Below the pieces are notes generated by a model. The model did not search any database and was not told where the DNA came from. It saw only the letters and a list, made by a program, of their open reading frames with translations. Below are positions 45,973 through 55,508 of a stretch of DNA of 64,000 nucleotides, in pieces (within the stretch, counting starts at the first letter, position 1; each line of letters opens with the position of its first letter). Source of the stretch: Aurantiacibacter arachoides (lineage in GTDB: Bacteria; Pseudomonadota; Alphaproteobacteria; Sphingomonadales; Sphingomonadaceae); the NCBI RefSeq assembly GCF_009827335.1, contig NZ_WTYH01000001.1:1612001-1676000 (forward strand). Direction: 5' to 3'. Both the position numbers and the translations under genes were made by a program.

Positions 45973-47583
45973 TCAGGCAGCCTGCGGAGCGGCCTGGCGC
46001 ACGCCCTCGTCGACATGCTCGGCGAACTGGCGGAAATTCTCCACGAACAGCTCGACCAGCTTCTGCGCGGTGGCGTCGTATTCGCCCTTGTCCGTCCAGG
46101 TGCTGCGCGGGTCGAGGATCGTCTGGTCGATGCCTTGCGCTTCAAGCGCGGGAACGCTGACCGGCACGTCGAAGCCGAAGTTGGGATCCTTGCGGAATTC
46201 GACATCGTCGAGGTCACCGTCGAGCGCGGCGTTGAGCAACGCGCGGGTGGCCTTGATCGGCATCCGCTTGCCCACGCCGTACTTCCCGCCGGTCCAGCCG
46301 GTGTTGACCAGCCAGCAGGTTGCTCCGCCCTCGGCAATGCGCTTCTTCAGCAGGTTGCCATAGACGCTAGGGTGGCGCGGCATGAACGCGGCGCCGAAGC
46401 AGGTGCTGAACGTCGCGGTCGGCTCGGTCACGCCGATCTCGGTTCCCGCCACCTTGGCGGTGTAGCCCGAGAGGAAGTGATACATCGCCTGGTCCGGCGT
46501 CAGCCGCGCGATCGGGGGCAACACGCCAAAGGCATCGGCGGTGAGGAAGATGACGTTGGACGGCGGCGGGCCGAGGTTCTTCTCGCTCGTGTTCGGGATG
46601 AACTCGATCGGATAGGCGCCGCGGGTGTTTTCGGTCTTGCTGTCGTCGGTGAAGTCGAGCTCGCGCGTGCGCTCGTCCATCGTCACGTTCTCGAGGATCG
46701 TGCCGAACATCTTCGTGGTCGCGTAGATCTCCGGCTCGCCCTCGGCCGAGAGGTTGATCATCTTGGCGTAGCAGCCGCCCTCGAAATTGAAGATCGCCTC
46801 GTCCGACCAGCCGTGCTCGTCGTCGCCGATCAGCGTGCGGCTGGCGTCGGCGGAAAGCGTCGTCTTGCCGGTGCCGGAAAGGCCGAAGAAGATCGCGCTC
46901 TTGCCGTCGGAACCGATGTTGGCGCTGCAGTGCATGGGCATGACGCCCTGCGCCGGCAGCAGGTAGTTGAGCAGGCCGAAAACGCCCTTCTTCATCTCGC
47001 CCGAATATTCGGTGTTGCCGATCAGGATCATCTTCTCGGTCAGATTGACCGCGATCACCGTGTCGCTGCGGCAACCGTGGCGTTCGGGGTCGGCCTTGAA
47101 GCTGGGCAGATTGATGATGGTGTATTCAGGCTCGAATCCGGCTAGCTCGTCGGCAGTGGGCCGCACCAGCAGCGTGCGGATGAACAGGTTGTGCCAGGCG
47201 AGCTGGTTGATGACCCGCACGTTGACGCGATATTCCGGCTGGCTGCCGCCGAACAGGTCGGCCACGAACAGTTCATCCTGGCCCTTCAGCTCGGCAAGGA
47301 AATCCGCCTTCAGCACATCCCAGTGCGCCTGGTCCATCGGCTGGTTAATGGGTCCCCAGTTGATCGACCCCTCGGTCGTCGCATCGCGCACGACGTACTT
47401 GTCCTTCACGCTGCGACCGGTGAACTTGCCGGTGTCGACGAGCAGGGCACCGTCCTTAGTCAGCTTGCCCTCACCCCGTTGCAGGGCTTCCTGGACGAGC
47501 GCGGCGGTGCCGAAGTTGGCATGAATGGTGGCGGATGTGGCGATGCCCTGTGCGGACAACGGCACCGAAAGCGATGCGGTCAA
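45973..47583 (-). CDS. pckA: Phosphoenolpyruvate carboxykinase (ATP)
   Basis: A 536-residue enzyme converting oxaloacetate plus ATP to PEP in gluconeogenesis. Diagnostic segments are [27 protein letters not shown], the P-loop [11 protein letters not shown] with [12 protein letters not shown], and [15 protein letters not shown]. Length equals E. coli PckA (540). The start is TTG at 47583, with GAGGAG seven bases upstream; there is no ATG near. It is divergent from chvI, an arrangement widespread in alphaproteobacteria. Confidence 0.97.
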   Translation of the reverse strand: MTASLSVPLSAQGIATSATIHANFGTAALVQEALQRGEGKLTKDGALLVDTGKFTGRSVKDKYVVRDATTEGSINWGPINQPMDQAHWDVLKADFLAELKGQDELFVADLFGGSQPEYRVNVRVINQLAWHNLFIRTLLVRPTADELAGFEPEYTIINLPSFKADPERHGCRSDTVIAVNLTEKMILIGNTEYSGEMKKGVFGLLNYLLPAQGVMPMHCSANIGSDGKSAIFFGLSGTGKTTLSADASRTLIGDDEHGWSDEAIFNFEGGCYAKMINLSAEGEPEIYATTKMFGTILENVTMDERTRELDFTDDSKTENTRGAYPIEFIPNTSEKNLGPPPSNVIFLTADAFGVLPPIARLTPDQAMYHFLSGYTAKVAGTEIGVTEPTATFSTCFGAAFMPRHPSVYGNLLKKRIAEGGATCWLVNTGWTGGKYGVGKRMPIKATRALLNAALDGDLDDVEFRKDPNFGFDVPVSVPALEAQGIDQTILDPRSTWTDKGEYDATAQKLVELFVENFRQFAEHVDEGVRQAAPQAA

Positions 47584-47673
47584 GATCTGGCTCCTCACGA
47601 TCTCGAAGATGGAAAAGGTGCTATCGAGAGCGCCTTTGTTGCAGGTCGCATAGTCACCTGAAATTGCGGCGTC

Positions 47674-47730
47674 AATTTGCCCGGGCGAATTGCGGCGGAC
47701 CCCATGCCATTGTGATCGTTCACAACGATC
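47674..47730. promoter_or_regulatory. Dyad operators in the pckA-chvI divergent region
   Basis: Two symmetric elements. First, AATT-T-GCCCGGGC-G-AATT (47674-47691). Second, TTGTGA-N4-TCACAA (47710-47725), which overlaps GATCGTT-CAC-AACGATC (47714-47730). They lie about 90-145 bases from both start codons and are candidate regulator sites for pckA and/or chvI. Confidence 0.5.
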
Positions 47731-47816
47731 CAGACAGCCGCGAAAGACCTTTTGCCGGACAGCGGCGTTGTGCAAGCGCGTGTGAAAAGTTAGGTCGAAC
47801 TGCACAAGGGAGCCCG

Positions 47817-48584
47817 ATGACCGACACTTCGCACACAGCCGACACGGTCGATTCGCCGGCGGGCGAAAGCCAGCGCGTGATCGCCCTGGTCGATGACGAC
47901 CGCAACATCCTCACCACGCTCTCGATCGCGTTGCAGGCCGAGGGCTACGCCACCCGGGTCTATTCCGATGGCGAGGCGGCGCTCGCCGCGCTGCGCCAGA
48001 ACCCGCCGGACCTTGCCGTGTTCGATATCAAGATGCCGCGCATGGACGGGCTGGAACTGCTCAAGAAACTGCGGGAAACCTCTGATCTGCCGGTCATTTT
48101 CCTCACCAGCAAGGATCAGGAAGCCGACGAGGAAGTGGGCCTCGCAATGGGCGCGGACGATTACATCGCCAAGCCCTTCAGCCAACGCCTGCTCCTCGCG
48201 CGCATCCGCGCCATCCTGCGCCGCGCCGCGCCGCTCGATCCGCTGGATGCAACCTCGCCCGCGTCGGTCAGCGGGGCGCTCGACACGATCATGCGCGGGC
48301 GCCTGGCGATGGACCCCGCCCGCCACCAGGTGACCTGGGACGGTCGCCCGGTCAGCCTGACGGTGACGGAGTTCCTGATCCTGGAGGCGCTGGCCCAGCG
48401 CCCCGGCGTCATCAAGAGCCGCAACCAGCTGATGGACGCCGCATATCCAGACGACGTGTTCGTCGATGATCGCACGGTCGATTCGCACATCAAGCGGCTG
48501 CGGCGCAAATTCCGTTCTGCGGATCCGGAGTTCGGTGCGATCGAGACGCTTTACGGCGCCGGCTACAGCTTTTCCGATGGCTGA
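47817..48584 (+). CDS. chvI: Response regulator ChvI, OmpR family
   Basis: A 255-residue winged-helix response regulator. The receiver domain has Asp26-28, phospho-acceptor Asp70 in [22 protein letters not shown] and Lys in YIAKPFS. The DNA-binding domain ends [13 protein letters not shown] and GAGYSF. In alphaproteobacteria ChvI controls envelope, acid-response and carbon genes with the kinase ChvG. AAGGGAGCCCG precedes ATG 47817. Its last 8 bases overlap chvG. Confidence 0.94.
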   Translation: MTDTSHTADTVDSPAGESQRVIALVDDDRNILTTLSIALQAEGYATRVYSDGEAALAALRQNPPDLAVFDIKMPRMDGLELLKKLRETSDLPVIFLTSKDQEADEEVGLAMGADDYIAKPFSQRLLLARIRAILRRAAPLDPLDATSPASVSGALDTIMRGRLAMDPARHQVTWDGRPVSLTVTEFLILEALAQRPGVIKSRNQLMDAAYPDDVFVDDRTVDSHIKRLRRKFRSADPEFGAIETLYGAGYSFSDG

Positions 48585-50148
48585 GGAGGTGGCAAGTGCC
48601 GGCCGCCTCGAACGGCTGGCCTTTCCCATCGGCACCTCGCTCACGAAGCGGATCCTCGCCGTCAACCTCGTGCCGCTGCTGGTGCTGGCGGGCAGCCTGT
48701 TCTTCCTCGATTCCTACCGCCGGCAGCTGCTTGACGAACGGTTCAAGCTGGCGCGGATCGAAGCGCAGATCACTGCCGAGGCGCTGGCCGGTGCCACGAT
48801 CGAACGGCAGAACGCATTGCTGGTGCAGATCGGCAAGGAACAGCGGATGCGCCTGCGGATGTACGATTCCGCCGGCGTGCTGACCGCCGACAGCTTCGAC
48901 CTCGCCCCGCCCAGCTTCACCTTTGACGATCCCGTGGCCGAACCCTTTATCGAGGATTTCGCCCGGTGGACCGACGCCGCGGTGAACACGCTGGTCGGCG
49001 CGCCCTCCCCCCCGCGCTACGTGGAGCCTGCGGAAACGCAGGCCGACCTGTGGCCGGAACTTGCCCGTGTGCGCCAGCAGGGTCTGAGCCAGATCGAACT
49101 GCGCCGCGCGCCCGACGGCACCCCGGTCATCAACGCGGCCGCGCCCGTGGGGGTCAACGGTGCCAGCCTGCTCACCACCCGCAACGCATCCGACATCACT
49201 GCAGCCGTGCGCGCCGCGCGCTCCAGCCTGATGACGATCATCCTGCTCGCCCTGGTCGTCTCCACCATCCTGTCGCTTTATCTTGCGTCCACCATCATCG
49301 ACCCGCTGCGCCGCCTGGTCCTGTCCACCCAGCGCGTGCGGCAGGGGCGCGAGCGCGATGTCGAGGTCCCGCGCATGGACACCCGCGGCGACGAGATCGG
49401 GCTGCTGGCCCGCGCCGTATCGGACATGACGGCAACGCTGCGCCACCGGATCGACGCGGTCGAGACCTTTGCCGCCGACGTCGCGCACGAAATTAAGAAC
49501 CCGCTGGCCTCGCTGCGCAGCGCCACCGAATCGCTGGCCAAGGTGACCGACCCGGACCTGCGCGCGCAACTGATCGACGTGGCCGCGCACGACGTGCGCC
49601 GGATCGACCGGCTGGTGAGCGAGATTTCGGAAGCCAGCCGGATCGATGCCGAGATGAGCCGCGCCACGTTCGAACGCGTCGACCTCGCCGACCTGTTCGC
49701 CAACGTCGTAACGCGCAAGGAAAGTCGGCATGAGACCCGGGATTGCGTCATCGAGGTCGTGCGCGGCAGCGGGCCTACCGAGGTGATGGGCGTGCCCATC
49801 CGCCTGGAAAGGGTGGCCGAAAACCTGCTGGACAACGCCATATCCTTTTCGCCCCCCGCGGGCCGCATCGTCGTCAACGTCTCGCGGTTCGACGAGCGGG
49901 TGCAGGCCAGCGTGTGCGACGAAGGCCCCGGCATCCCCGAGGATGCGCGCGAAAAGGTCTTTCGCCGGTTCAATTCGCACCGGCCCGAAGGCGAGGACTT
50001 CGGCAACCACAGCGGCCTTGGCCTCGCCATCGGGCGCACCATTGCCGAAGCGCACGACGGTGCGCTGTTCGTCGACGATCCCGACGCCGAGGGAAGCAGC
50101 GAAAGCCTCGGCGGCGCCTGTGTGGTGCTGGACCTGCCCGCGGCATGA
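48577..50148 (+). CDS. chvG: Sensor histidine kinase ChvG
   Basis: A 523-residue membrane histidine kinase. Two membrane helices ([18 protein letters not shown] near 30-47 and [20 protein letters not shown] near 210) frame a periplasmic sensor domain, followed by HAMP, the H-box [19 protein letters not shown], the N-box [12 protein letters not shown] and G-boxes DEGPGIP and GLGLAI. The [12 protein letters not shown] and VCDEGPGIP motifs are those of ChvG/ExoS. It overlaps chvI and hprK by a few bases; all are one operon. Confidence 0.94.
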   Translation: MAEEVASAGRLERLAFPIGTSLTKRILAVNLVPLLVLAGSLFFLDSYRRQLLDERFKLARIEAQITAEALAGATIERQNALLVQIGKEQRMRLRMYDSAGVLTADSFDLAPPSFTFDDPVAEPFIEDFARWTDAAVNTLVGAPSPPRYVEPAETQADLWPELARVRQQGLSQIELRRAPDGTPVINAAAPVGVNGASLLTTRNASDITAAVRAARSSLMTIILLALVVSTILSLYLASTIIDPLRRLVLSTQRVRQGRERDVEVPRMDTRGDEIGLLARAVSDMTATLRHRIDAVETFAADVAHEIKNPLASLRSATESLAKVTDPDLRAQLIDVAAHDVRRIDRLVSEISEASRIDAEMSRATFERVDLADLFANVVTRKESRHETRDCVIEVVRGSGPTEVMGVPIRLERVAENLLDNAISFSPPAGRIVVNVSRFDERVQASVCDEGPGIPEDAREKVFRRFNSHRPEGEDFGNHSGLGLAIGRTIAEAHDGALFVDDPDAEGSSESLGGACVVLDLPAA

Positions 50149-50576
50149 GCGGTTCTGGCGCTACCCCTCTGGCCAACGTCAGCTGCGTGGCGATGCGCGG
50201 GCGCGGGGTGCTGATCACCGGCGATCCGGGCAGCGGCAAGTCGAGCCTGACGCTGGCGCTGCTCGACCGTGGCGGGACGCTGGTCGGCGATGACGGGGTG
50301 GACCTGGCGATAGAGGGCGGGCGGGTCGTGGCCCATCCGCCCGAGCACACCGCTGGCCTCATCGAAATCCGCAACGTCGGCCTGCTGGAGGTGCCGGTGA
50401 CAAGCGCGCCCGTCGCCATCGTCATCCATCTTGCCCACGATGCCGAACGCTTGCCACTGGGTGCAGGCGAGGCGTCGCTGCTGGGCATCGGCGTGCCGCA
50501 GGTCGATCTCTACCCCGACAGCCCGGTACTGGCGCTGCGGGCCGAGGCGGCGCTGGAAATCCACGGCCTCGGCTGA
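50145..50576 (+). CDS. hprK: HPr kinase/phosphorylase, short alphaproteobacterial form
   Basis: A 143-residue protein with the kinase P-loop VLITGDPGSGKSSLTLALL (26-33) and LVGDDGVDLAI as the following acidic strand. The N-terminal domain of Firmicutes HprK (about 130 residues) is absent, as usual in alphaproteobacteria. It phosphorylates the regulatory serine of HPr. Its ATG overlaps the chvG stop, and HPr lies three genes downstream. Confidence 0.9.
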   Translation: MSGSGATPLANVSCVAMRGRGVLITGDPGSGKSSLTLALLDRGGTLVGDDGVDLAIEGGRVVAHPPEHTAGLIEIRNVGLLEVPVTSAPVAIVIHLAHDAERLPLGAGEASLLGIGVPQVDLYPDSPVLALRAEAALEIHGLG

Positions 50577-50633
50577 GGGGGCGCTTCCCTTTGCCCTTCA
50601 CATTTGTTTGCGAAGCGGCCACACCGGGCGGTG

Positions 50634-51539
50634 ATGGAGGACACCCCGGCTCGCCCGCGCCAGCGCATCCTGCTCGTCACCGGAATGCTCGGTGCCGGCA
50701 AGAGCACGGCCTTGCGCGAACTCGAGGACCTCGGCTGGGAAGCGATCGACAACTTCCCCATCCGCCTGCTGGATCGCATGGCTGAGCAGGACGAAGGCTA
50801 TTCGCTCGCCATCGGCTTCGACTGCCGCACGCGCGGCTTCATCCCCGACGACATCATCGCGCAGGTGAAGCGCTGGACCGACCAGCATGACATTGCCGTA
50901 ACCACGCTGTTCCTGGACTGCGCCGGACACGAGCTGGAGCGCCGTTTCAACGAGACGCGGCGGCGGCATTTCCTGGCGCAGGACCTGCCCGTATCGAGCG
51001 GCATCGCGGCCGAACGCGAATTGCTCAGTCCGCTGCGGCGCTGGGCCGACGTGCTGATCGATACCACCGACTTTTCGGTGAACGACCTGAAACAGACCAT
51101 CCGCCAGCAATTCGCCCAGACTGCCCCGCGCGAGATGACCGTGACCGTGTCCAGCTTCGGCTTTTCCCGCGGCACCCCGCCCAATGCCGATCTGGTGTTC
51201 GACATGCGCTATCTCGACAATCCGCATTGGGAGCCGGGCCTGAAAGAGCAGACCGGGCTGGACGATCCGGTGGGCGCGTTCATCGAGAACAACGCCGTCT
51301 TCACCAGCAGCTTTGCCAAGATCCGCGCCCTGCTGCTCGAACTGCTGCCGCGTTATGCCGCGCAGGGAAAGACCTACGTCAACATCGCCTTCGGTTGTAC
51401 CGGCGGACGTCACCGCAGCGTCTACACCGCCGAGAAGATGGCGAAGGTCTTGCGCGAGAGCGGCTTTTCGCCCACGGTCCTGCACCGCAATCTGGGATCG
51501 CGAGCGGCGGAACTGGTCGAGGGCTCGCAACATCCGTGA
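50634..51539 (+). CDS. rapZ: RapZ/YvcJ-family nucleotide-binding protein
   Basis: A 301-residue P-loop protein: ILLVTGMLGAGKSTALREL with EDLGWEAIDNFPIRLL, IGFDCRTRGF, and the C-terminal FGCTGGRHRSVYTAE with VLHRNL, which defines the RapZ/RNase-adapter family. In enterobacteria RapZ adapts RNase E to the small RNA GlmZ; in alphaproteobacteria the role is not settled, but the PTS neighbourhood is conserved. ATG 50634 is preferred; an in-frame TTG at 50604 is possible. Confidence 0.93.
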   Translation: MEDTPARPRQRILLVTGMLGAGKSTALRELEDLGWEAIDNFPIRLLDRMAEQDEGYSLAIGFDCRTRGFIPDDIIAQVKRWTDQHDIAVTTLFLDCAGHELERRFNETRRRHFLAQDLPVSSGIAAERELLSPLRRWADVLIDTTDFSVNDLKQTIRQQFAQTAPREMTVTVSSFGFSRGTPPNADLVFDMRYLDNPHWEPGLKEQTGLDDPVGAFIENNAVFTSSFAKIRALLLELLPRYAAQGKTYVNIAFGCTGGRHRSVYTAEKMAKVLRESGFSPTVLHRNLGSRAAELVEGSQHP

Positions 51540-51594
51540 CGAGAGAGCCACATCCCGGAAGAACCCAAGGGCGCTTCAAGAGTTCACATCGCAT

Positions 51595-51999
51595 ATGATC
51601 GGATTGATCCTCGTCACCCACGGCCGCCTGGCCGAGGAATTCGTCGCCGCGATGGAACACGTCGTCGGTCCGCAGCAGGCTATCGCCACCATCTGCATCG
51701 GCCCCAGCGACGACATGGAGCGCCGCCGCAAGGATATCGCCCAGGCAATCGCCACCGTCGATACGGGCCGGGGCGCGATCATGCTGACCGACCTGTTCGG
51801 CGGCACGCCCTCCAATCTCGCGATCTCGTTGCTGGAACCGGGGCGGACAGAGGTCATCGCCGGCGTCAACCTGCCGATGCTCATCCGCCTCGCTGGCGCG
51901 CGCAAGGAGATGCCGATCAACGCCGCCGCCCACGCCGCGCGCGAAGCGGGCCGCAACTACATTACCGTGGCGTCCGAGTTCCTCGGGCAGACGGTATAG
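51595..51999 (+). CDS. PTS EIIA component, mannose type (regulatory)
   Basis: A 134-residue EIIA of the mannose/sorbose family. The phospho-accepting His9 is in LILVTHGRLAEEF, and MLTDLFGGTPSNLA is the family motif. No EIIB, EIIC or EIID is in the window, so it is the EIIA of the regulatory PTS that passes phosphate from HPr to a target or simply senses the PEP:pyruvate state. It is 13 bases upstream of ptsH. Confidence 0.93.
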   Translation: MIGLILVTHGRLAEEFVAAMEHVVGPQQAIATICIGPSDDMERRRKDIAQAIATVDTGRGAIMLTDLFGGTPSNLAISLLEPGRTEVIAGVNLPMLIRLAGARKEMPINAAAHAAREAGRNYITVASEFLGQTV

Positions 52000-52012
52000 G
52001 GAGGCCGGCGGA

Positions 52013-52288
52013 ATGGACGCGGTCAGCCAGACTGTCACCATCGTCAACAAGCGCGGGCTGCATGCGCGGGCCAGCGCGAAATTCGTCGCCGCGGTGGCGG
52101 AAATGGACGTTTGCCGCGTTACCGTTACAAAGGACGGCACCACGGCGGGGGGCGGCTCCATCCTCGGCCTGATGATGCTGGGCGCGGCCAAGGGTGACAC
52201 CGTCACGATCAGTGCCGAAGGCGCAGGCTCTCAGGCGCGTCTGGCAGAACTGGTGGAGCTGGTGGAAACCGGCTTCGGCGAAGAGTGA
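52013..52288 (+). CDS. ptsH: Phosphocarrier protein HPr
   Basis: A 91-residue HPr. The EI-phosphorylated His17 is in NKRGLHARASAKFV and the regulatory Ser49 in GGGSILGLMMLGA, the site for HprK. Both sites are intact, so the HprK-HPr switch could operate. GGAGGCCGGCGG precedes ATG. Its stop overlaps the GTG start of the RNA methyltransferase. Confidence 0.95.
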   Translation: MDAVSQTVTIVNKRGLHARASAKFVAAVAEMDVCRVTVTKDGTTAGGGSILGLMMLGAAKGDTVTISAEGAGSQARLAELVELVETGFGEE

Positions 52289-53115
52289 GCGCGCCTGTCG
52301 CGGTGGACCGGGCAAACCGGCGGCAGATCACCGGGTATTCCAACCCCACCGTCAAGTTCCTGAAAAGCCTGCGCGACAAGAAGCATCGGCGGCGCGAGGG
52401 CCGTTTCCTGGCCGAAGGGCTGCGGCTGCTGACCGACGCGCGCGAGAACGGCCGCGTGCCGGAAATGCTGGTGATGGCGGACAAGCGCGACCCGCATCCC
52501 CTGCTCGACGCCCTGATCGCCGCGGTGGACGTGGCTGGCGGCGAAATCGTCGAGACTACGCCCGACATCCTTTCCAAGATAAGCGGCAAGGACAACCCGC
52601 AGGCCGTTGCGGGGGTGTTTGCCGAATTCGACACAACGCTCGCCACTCTCGATCGTTCGGCGGCGCCGATCTGGCTGGTGGCGCAGGCGCTGCGCGATCC
52701 GGGCAACCTTGGCACCATGCTGCGCACCGGCGATGCCATCGGGGCCGGCGGCCTGATCCTGATCGACGATTGTGCCGATCCCTTCAGCGTAGAGGCCGTG
52801 CGCGCCAGCATGGGAGCAGTGTTCACCCAAGGCTTGGCCCAGGCGACATGGGACGAGTTCCTGCCCTGGCTGCGGTCCGGTGCGGGGCAACTTGTGGCTG
52901 CCAGCCTGCGCGAAGCGGTGCCCTATCGCGGCGCGCCTTACACCGCCCCGTGCTTCGTGCTGGTGGGCAACGAATCGCGCGGTCTGCCCGATAATTACGA
53001 GCGGGCCTCCGACCTGCGCGTGACGATGCCGATGAAGGGCCGCGCCGACAGCCTGAACGCGGCGGTGGCGGCCGCGGTATTGGGGTACGAAGTGCTGGCT
53101 TCCCTCAAGGGATAA
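52285..53115 (+). CDS. TrmH/SpoU-family RNA 2'-O-methyltransferase
   Basis: A 276-residue SPOUT methyltransferase. The N-terminal substrate-binding part has SNPTVKFLKSLRDKKHRRREGRFL and FLAEGLRLL; the SPOUT knot has ALRDPGNLGTMLRTGDA, SMGAVF, VLVGNESRGL and MKGRADSLNAAVAAAV. The target is an rRNA or tRNA ribose; the exact site is not predictable. GTG 52285 overlaps the ptsH stop by four bases, so it is translationally coupled to the PTS operon. Confidence 0.92.
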   Translation: MSAPVAVDRANRRQITGYSNPTVKFLKSLRDKKHRRREGRFLAEGLRLLTDARENGRVPEMLVMADKRDPHPLLDALIAAVDVAGGEIVETTPDILSKISGKDNPQAVAGVFAEFDTTLATLDRSAAPIWLVAQALRDPGNLGTMLRTGDAIGAGGLILIDDCADPFSVEAVRASMGAVFTQGLAQATWDEFLPWLRSGAGQLVAASLREAVPYRGAPYTAPCFVLVGNESRGLPDNYERASDLRVTMPMKGRADSLNAAVAAAVLGYEVLASLKG

Positions 53116-53135
53116 TGCATCGGCAATCCGCCGCC

Positions 53136-53867
53136 TCAGTCCCCCGCAATGAAGGTCGTCACCCGCCAACGACCGTTACGCCGTGCCGCGCCGATACGGT
53201 AATCGATGATGCTGCGCAGGTTCTTTTGCCGAATAAAGCCGGTGCGCTGTTCGCCGGACTCGTCATCCTTCCAGGTGATCTCGGCCCATTCCTCTCCGGG
53301 GCGGGCATTACCGGTGCGCTCGACTTCGGTCCATGACACTATTCCGACGCGAGGCGTTTCTTCATTGGGCTGCGAATGGATGGCGACGTTCTCACCGGTG
53401 ACGATCGCACCGTTATAAGGGTCGACCGTGCTTTGCTGGGCGAAGTACCACGGCATGGTCAGGGTCGCCCCGTCCGAGGCGCAGCCCAGTCGAAGGACTT
53501 CTGCCGCCTCGGTCCACAAGTCGTAGGATGGATCGTCCAGCCGCTCCACCAGCAGGTCTCGGCCCGAACCGCCGCCGAAATCGAGCTGGACATCGTCAGC
53601 CGCCAGCGCGGCAAAGGCCTGGGCATCACGCGCGGCCACCGCGCTGCGCAGTTCGGCAAGAAAGGCGGAGCCGCCCGGCTGATCGGTGCACTCGTCTCGC
53701 GGGGCAAAGGGTCCCTGGGCCTGCCGGGGCAACGGCTCCGCCTCACCCTCGGCGACGATTTCCTCGGCTGCGCGTTCCAGCTTCTCGACGGGCGGATCGC
53801 TGCGATCGCAGGCGACGAGCATCACGGGGAGCGCCACCATGATCGCGGCCAAACCCAGGCGTGTCAT
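53136..53867 (-). CDS. Lipoprotein with SH3-like domain
   Basis: A 243-residue precursor with lipobox VMLVAC (Cys20). A helical linker rich in Glu and Ala follows, then an NTF2/SnoaL-like stretch DAQAFAALAADDVQLDFGG and a C-terminal bacterial SH3-like domain: NVAIHSQPNEETPRVGIVSW, EWAEITW, RTGFIRQKNLRSIIDYR. It presumably sits in the outer membrane or periplasm and binds peptidoglycan or protein. Function unknown. It follows rmuC with a 4-base overlap. Confidence 0.78.
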   Translation of the reverse strand: MTRLGLAAIMVALPVMLVACDRSDPPVEKLERAAEEIVAEGEAEPLPRQAQGPFAPRDECTDQPGGSAFLAELRSAVAARDAQAFAALAADDVQLDFGGGSGRDLLVERLDDPSYDLWTEAAEVLRLGCASDGATLTMPWYFAQQSTVDPYNGAIVTGENVAIHSQPNEETPRVGIVSWTEVERTGNARPGEEWAEITWKDDESGEQRTGFIRQKNLRSIIDYRIGAARRNGRWRVTTFIAGD

Positions 53868-55303
53868 CCGGCGCTCTCCTCCTCCACTTCGCTTGCCGCC
53901 TCAATGCGCGCGGTGTCAGCCGGTTCCGGCAGGTCCTCCGCGCCATATCGCGGCGCGCCCTCGACCAGGGGCACCTCGTCGATGTCCTTGCCGATCTCGA
54001 GTCCCTTGTCCGCCATGCGCCTGCCGGAGGTCAGCACGTTCCGCTCGAAACTGCCGACGAACTTGTTGTAGTTGGAAACGGCCGATTCCAGCCCGCTGCC
54101 CATGCGCTTGAGGTGCTGCGCGGCAGTGGCGAGGCGATCGTGCAGTTCCACGCCCATACGCCCGATTTCCTTGGCTTCGGTCGCCAGCTGGTCCTGCCGC
54201 CATACCTGCGCCACGGTGCGGGCAATGGCAACGAGGTTGGTCGGCGTCGCCAGCAACACGCCGTTCTGGAAGGCGAAGTCCCATAGTTCCGGATCGGCTT
54301 CCAGCGCAGCGGCGACGAAGTGTTCGCCAGGCACGAACATCACCACGTAATCGGGAGCTTCCTCGAATTGGCTCTGGTAACTCTTGGCGCCCAGCGTCTG
54401 CACGTGATTGCGCATCGACTTGGCATGCAGCTTCAGCTGCGCGTTGCGCTCCGTATCGTTATCCGCCTCGTAGGCGGCCTGGTAGGCGTTTAGCGAGACC
54501 TTGGCATCGATCACCAGCTTCTTCTGGCCGGGCACGTGAACGATGGCATCGGGCCGCAACCGTCCGCCCTCGGTATCGATCGAGTGTTCGAGCACGAAAT
54601 CGGTATGCTGCGACAGGCCGCACTGCTCGAGCACGTTCTGCAAGGCCCGCTCGCCCCAGCGCCCGCGCGCCTTGGGCGCATTGGTAAGCGAGTTGCCGAG
54701 CCGCTGCGCCTCCCGTCGGACCTCTTCCTGGCCCAGCCGCATCGTCTCAATCTGCTGATGCAGCTTGGCAAAGGCATCGGTGCGCTGCCGTTCGAGCGAG
54801 CCAACCTGCTCCTCGTACCGCAGCAGCCGATCGTTGACCGGCTTGAGCAGGTTGGCGACGGCTTCCTTGCTGGCTTTTTCCGCGTGGCCCAGGCGCTCTG
54901 CCGCGTCGGCGGTAAATTTCTCCTGCGCCTTGTTCAGCACCTCGCTGCCCGCGGCGCGAAACTGCGTGAGCAATTCCTCGCGCGCATCCTTCATCAGGGT
55001 GATCTGCTTCTCGAAGTTCGCCTCGTTCGCCTCCAGCGTGGCCAGGCGCGATTTCAGCGAGTCCCGTTCATCGCGGATCGTAGTCAGGTGAACTTCGAGC
55101 CCGTCGGCCCGGTCCGCCCGCACAGTCGCGTTTTCCAGATCGACGATGGCCTTGCGGAACTTGTCGTCCAGTTCCCGCGCCTCTGCATCGCGCGCCTCGT
55201 GGCGGCTGCGCCATTCGGCGACGGGCTTTGCGCCGAGCCAATGGCCTGCCGCGAAGGCGATGATGGCAACGCCAAGGAAAATTGCGAAATAGATAGTATC
55301 CAT
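53864..55303 (-). CDS. rmuC: DNA recombination protein RmuC
   Basis: A 479-residue protein with an N-terminal membrane helix (FAIFLGVAIIAFAAGHWLG), a long coiled coil (about 30-210) and the RmuC nuclease-like domain: KARGRWGERALQNVLEQCGL, VLEHSIDTEGGRLRPDAIVHVPG, KKLVIDAKVSLNAY, FVPGEHFVAAALE and LLATPTNLVAIARTVAQVWR. RmuC limits inversion between short repeats. The ATG lies in a clean context, with the small 51-residue gene upstream on the same strand. Confidence 0.95.
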   Translation of the reverse strand: MDTIYFAIFLGVAIIAFAAGHWLGAKPVAEWRSRHEARDAEARELDDKFRKAIVDLENATVRADRADGLEVHLTTIRDERDSLKSRLATLEANEANFEKQITLMKDAREELLTQFRAAGSEVLNKAQEKFTADAAERLGHAEKASKEAVANLLKPVNDRLLRYEEQVGSLERQRTDAFAKLHQQIETMRLGQEEVRREAQRLGNSLTNAPKARGRWGERALQNVLEQCGLSQHTDFVLEHSIDTEGGRLRPDAIVHVPGQKKLVIDAKVSLNAYQAAYEADNDTERNAQLKLHAKSMRNHVQTLGAKSYQSQFEEAPDYVVMFVPGEHFVAAALEADPELWDFAFQNGVLLATPTNLVAIARTVAQVWRQDQLATEAKEIGRMGVELHDRLATAAQHLKRMGSGLESAVSNYNKFVGSFERNVLTSGRRMADKGLEIGKDIDEVPLVEGAPRYGAEDLPEPADTARIEAASEVEEESAG

Positions 55304-55322
55304 TCATGACCCCGTCTGCCTA

Positions 55323-55349
55323 GTGCCGCCGACACAACGTCGGCGGCAC
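55323..55349. other. Perfect 11-bp hairpin between rmuC and the small gene
   Basis: GTGCCGCCGAC / GTCGGCGGCAC around a 5-base loop. It begins 3 bases after the stop of the 51-residue gene on the minus strand. No T run follows, so it may stabilise the mRNA 3' end or attenuate rmuC rather than terminate cleanly. Confidence 0.6.
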
Positions 55350-55352
55350 AGG

Positions 55353-55508
55353 TCAGCTGTCGCGCGGAACGATGCCGAGGTCGCTTAACGCTTCTTCCTC
55401 GGTTTCGAAGCCAACACCAGATTCTACATAGATATCGCCTTCCGGCGAGATCAGAAGCCAGTGAAAACCATCCGCTAGCTGACACGTTGAATGGAGCCGA
55501 GAAGTCAC
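55353..55508 (-). CDS. Small acidic protein, 51 residues, unknown
   Basis: Read directly on the minus strand: GTG at 55508, five bases after a perfect AGGAGG. The product has LADGFHWLLISPEGDIYVESG, then FETEEEALSDLGIVP. The strong ribosome-binding site, balanced composition and a hairpin right after the stop argue for a real gene. A short beta-hairpin followed by a helix is likely; it resembles no family I can name. It is upstream of rmuC. Confidence 0.65.
   Translation of the reverse strand: MTSRLHSTCQLADGFHWLLISPEGDIYVESGVGFETEEEALSDLGIVPRDS

Noticed and set aside
47710..47725. Classic CRP site in the pckA-chvI gap
   Set aside because: The half-sites TGTGA/TCACA fit, but the spacer is 4 bases, not the 6 required by the CRP consensus, so I list it only as a dyad of unknown binder.
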